Below, one piece after another: positions 63,916-64,000 of a DNA stretch of 64,000 bases (within the stretch, counting starts at the first letter, position 1; each line of letters opens with the position of its first letter). The notes beneath the pieces are model-generated. The model did no database searches, was not told where the DNA came from, and worked only from the letters and a program-made list of their open reading frames with translations. The DNA comes from an uncultured Bacteroides sp. GTDB lineage: Bacteria > Bacteroidota > Bacteroidia > Bacteroidales > Bacteroidaceae. The DNA lies in contig CASELH010000003.1 of assembly GCA_949288715.1 (NCBI GenBank), positions 1 to 64,000 on the forward strand, written 5' to 3'. The translations under genes were made by a program, and so were the position numbers.

Positions 63916-64000
63916 ATGCTAAAACCATTCATGCTGTGCCTCGGACTGCTTGCCGGAATGTCCTGCTTGGCACAAAACACGCAGGGGTATCAGAACCCCG
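63916..64000 (+). CDS. Probable GH43 family glycosidase (N-terminus only)
   Basis: Runs off the right edge; only 28 residues are seen: a signal peptide (MLKPFMLCLGLLAGMSCLAQ) followed by NTQGYQNP. The text YQNP right after the signal peptide is how many secreted GH43 enzymes begin (YQNPVIPGFHPDPS in the family). GH43 arabinofuranosidases occur in xyloglucan loci next to the GH5 gene. The call rests on five residues and context, so it is tentative. Confidence 0.45.
   Translation, partial: MLKPFMLCLGLLAGMSCLAQNTQGYQNP

Noticed and set aside
1-64000. tRNA, rRNA or insertion-sequence genes
   Set aside because: A visual scan showed no cloverleaf-like segment, no 16S/23S text and no transposase. 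Small RNAs cannot be excluded without a covariance search.

Overview
The window comes from a Bacteroidales chromosome, most likely Bacteroides or a close relative. The evidence is a SusC/SusD pair, two hybrid two-component sensors (HTCS), many lipoproteins with Cys signal peptides, promoters of the Bacteroides type (TAnnTTTG at -7, sometimes TTTG or TTG about 19-20 bp upstream), an A/K/E-rich tail on L17, and few Shine-Dalgarno sites. The species cannot be fixed from sequence alone.

Layout. 1-2.9 kb: an HTCS with a periplasmic sugar-binding-protein sensor, transcribed rightward. 2.9-21.1 kb: the str-S10-spc-alpha ribosomal superoperon on the minus strand (rpsL, rpsG, fusA, then S10 to L17 with secY, map, infA, rpmJ and rpoA), from a promoter at 21.11 kb to a strong terminator at 2.93 kb. 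21.2-22.5 kb: DUF3467 and DUF3737 genes. 22.9-34.4 kb: a polysaccharide utilization locus, PUL-1 (SusC, SusD, a DUF5107/TPR protein, a GH50/agarase-like lipoprotein and a GH-A clan glycosidase), with no regulator in it. 34.9-49.0 kb: mixed single genes and short operons (GNAT, RecQ-like helicase, cobalamin adenosyltransferase, three paralogous small lipoproteins, a LytS/LytR-type pair, a class A beta-lactamase, a NimA-like flavoprotein, an SDR plus acetyltransferase operon, a HigBA pair, VOC and methyltransferase-like proteins). 49.3-64.0 kb: PUL-2, with GH95 fucosidase, GH2 beta-galactosidase, PA14-containing GH31, an HTCS and a BACON-GH5 endoglucanase on the minus strand, and the start of a divergent, probable GH43 gene at the right edge.

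How PUL-2 fits together. The enzymes match what is needed for fucosylated xyloglucan: GH5 cuts the backbone, GH95 removes terminal fucose, GH2 removes galactose, GH31 removes xylose, GH43 would remove arabinose, and the HTCS senses an oligosaccharide. The SusC/SusD pair for this locus is not in the window. PUL-1 has transporter and enzymes, but its substrate is not clear.

The least explained structure is non-coding. Four intergenic regions carry the same kind of element: four or five units of exactly 11 bp, then a short hairpin whose loop holds GCTATGG or GCTATAGG. The unit sequence differs between copies and the hairpin arm changes with it. Two inverted copies bracket PUL-1. Two PUL-2 intergenic regions carry tandem dyad repeats of 22-23 bp followed by a hairpin.
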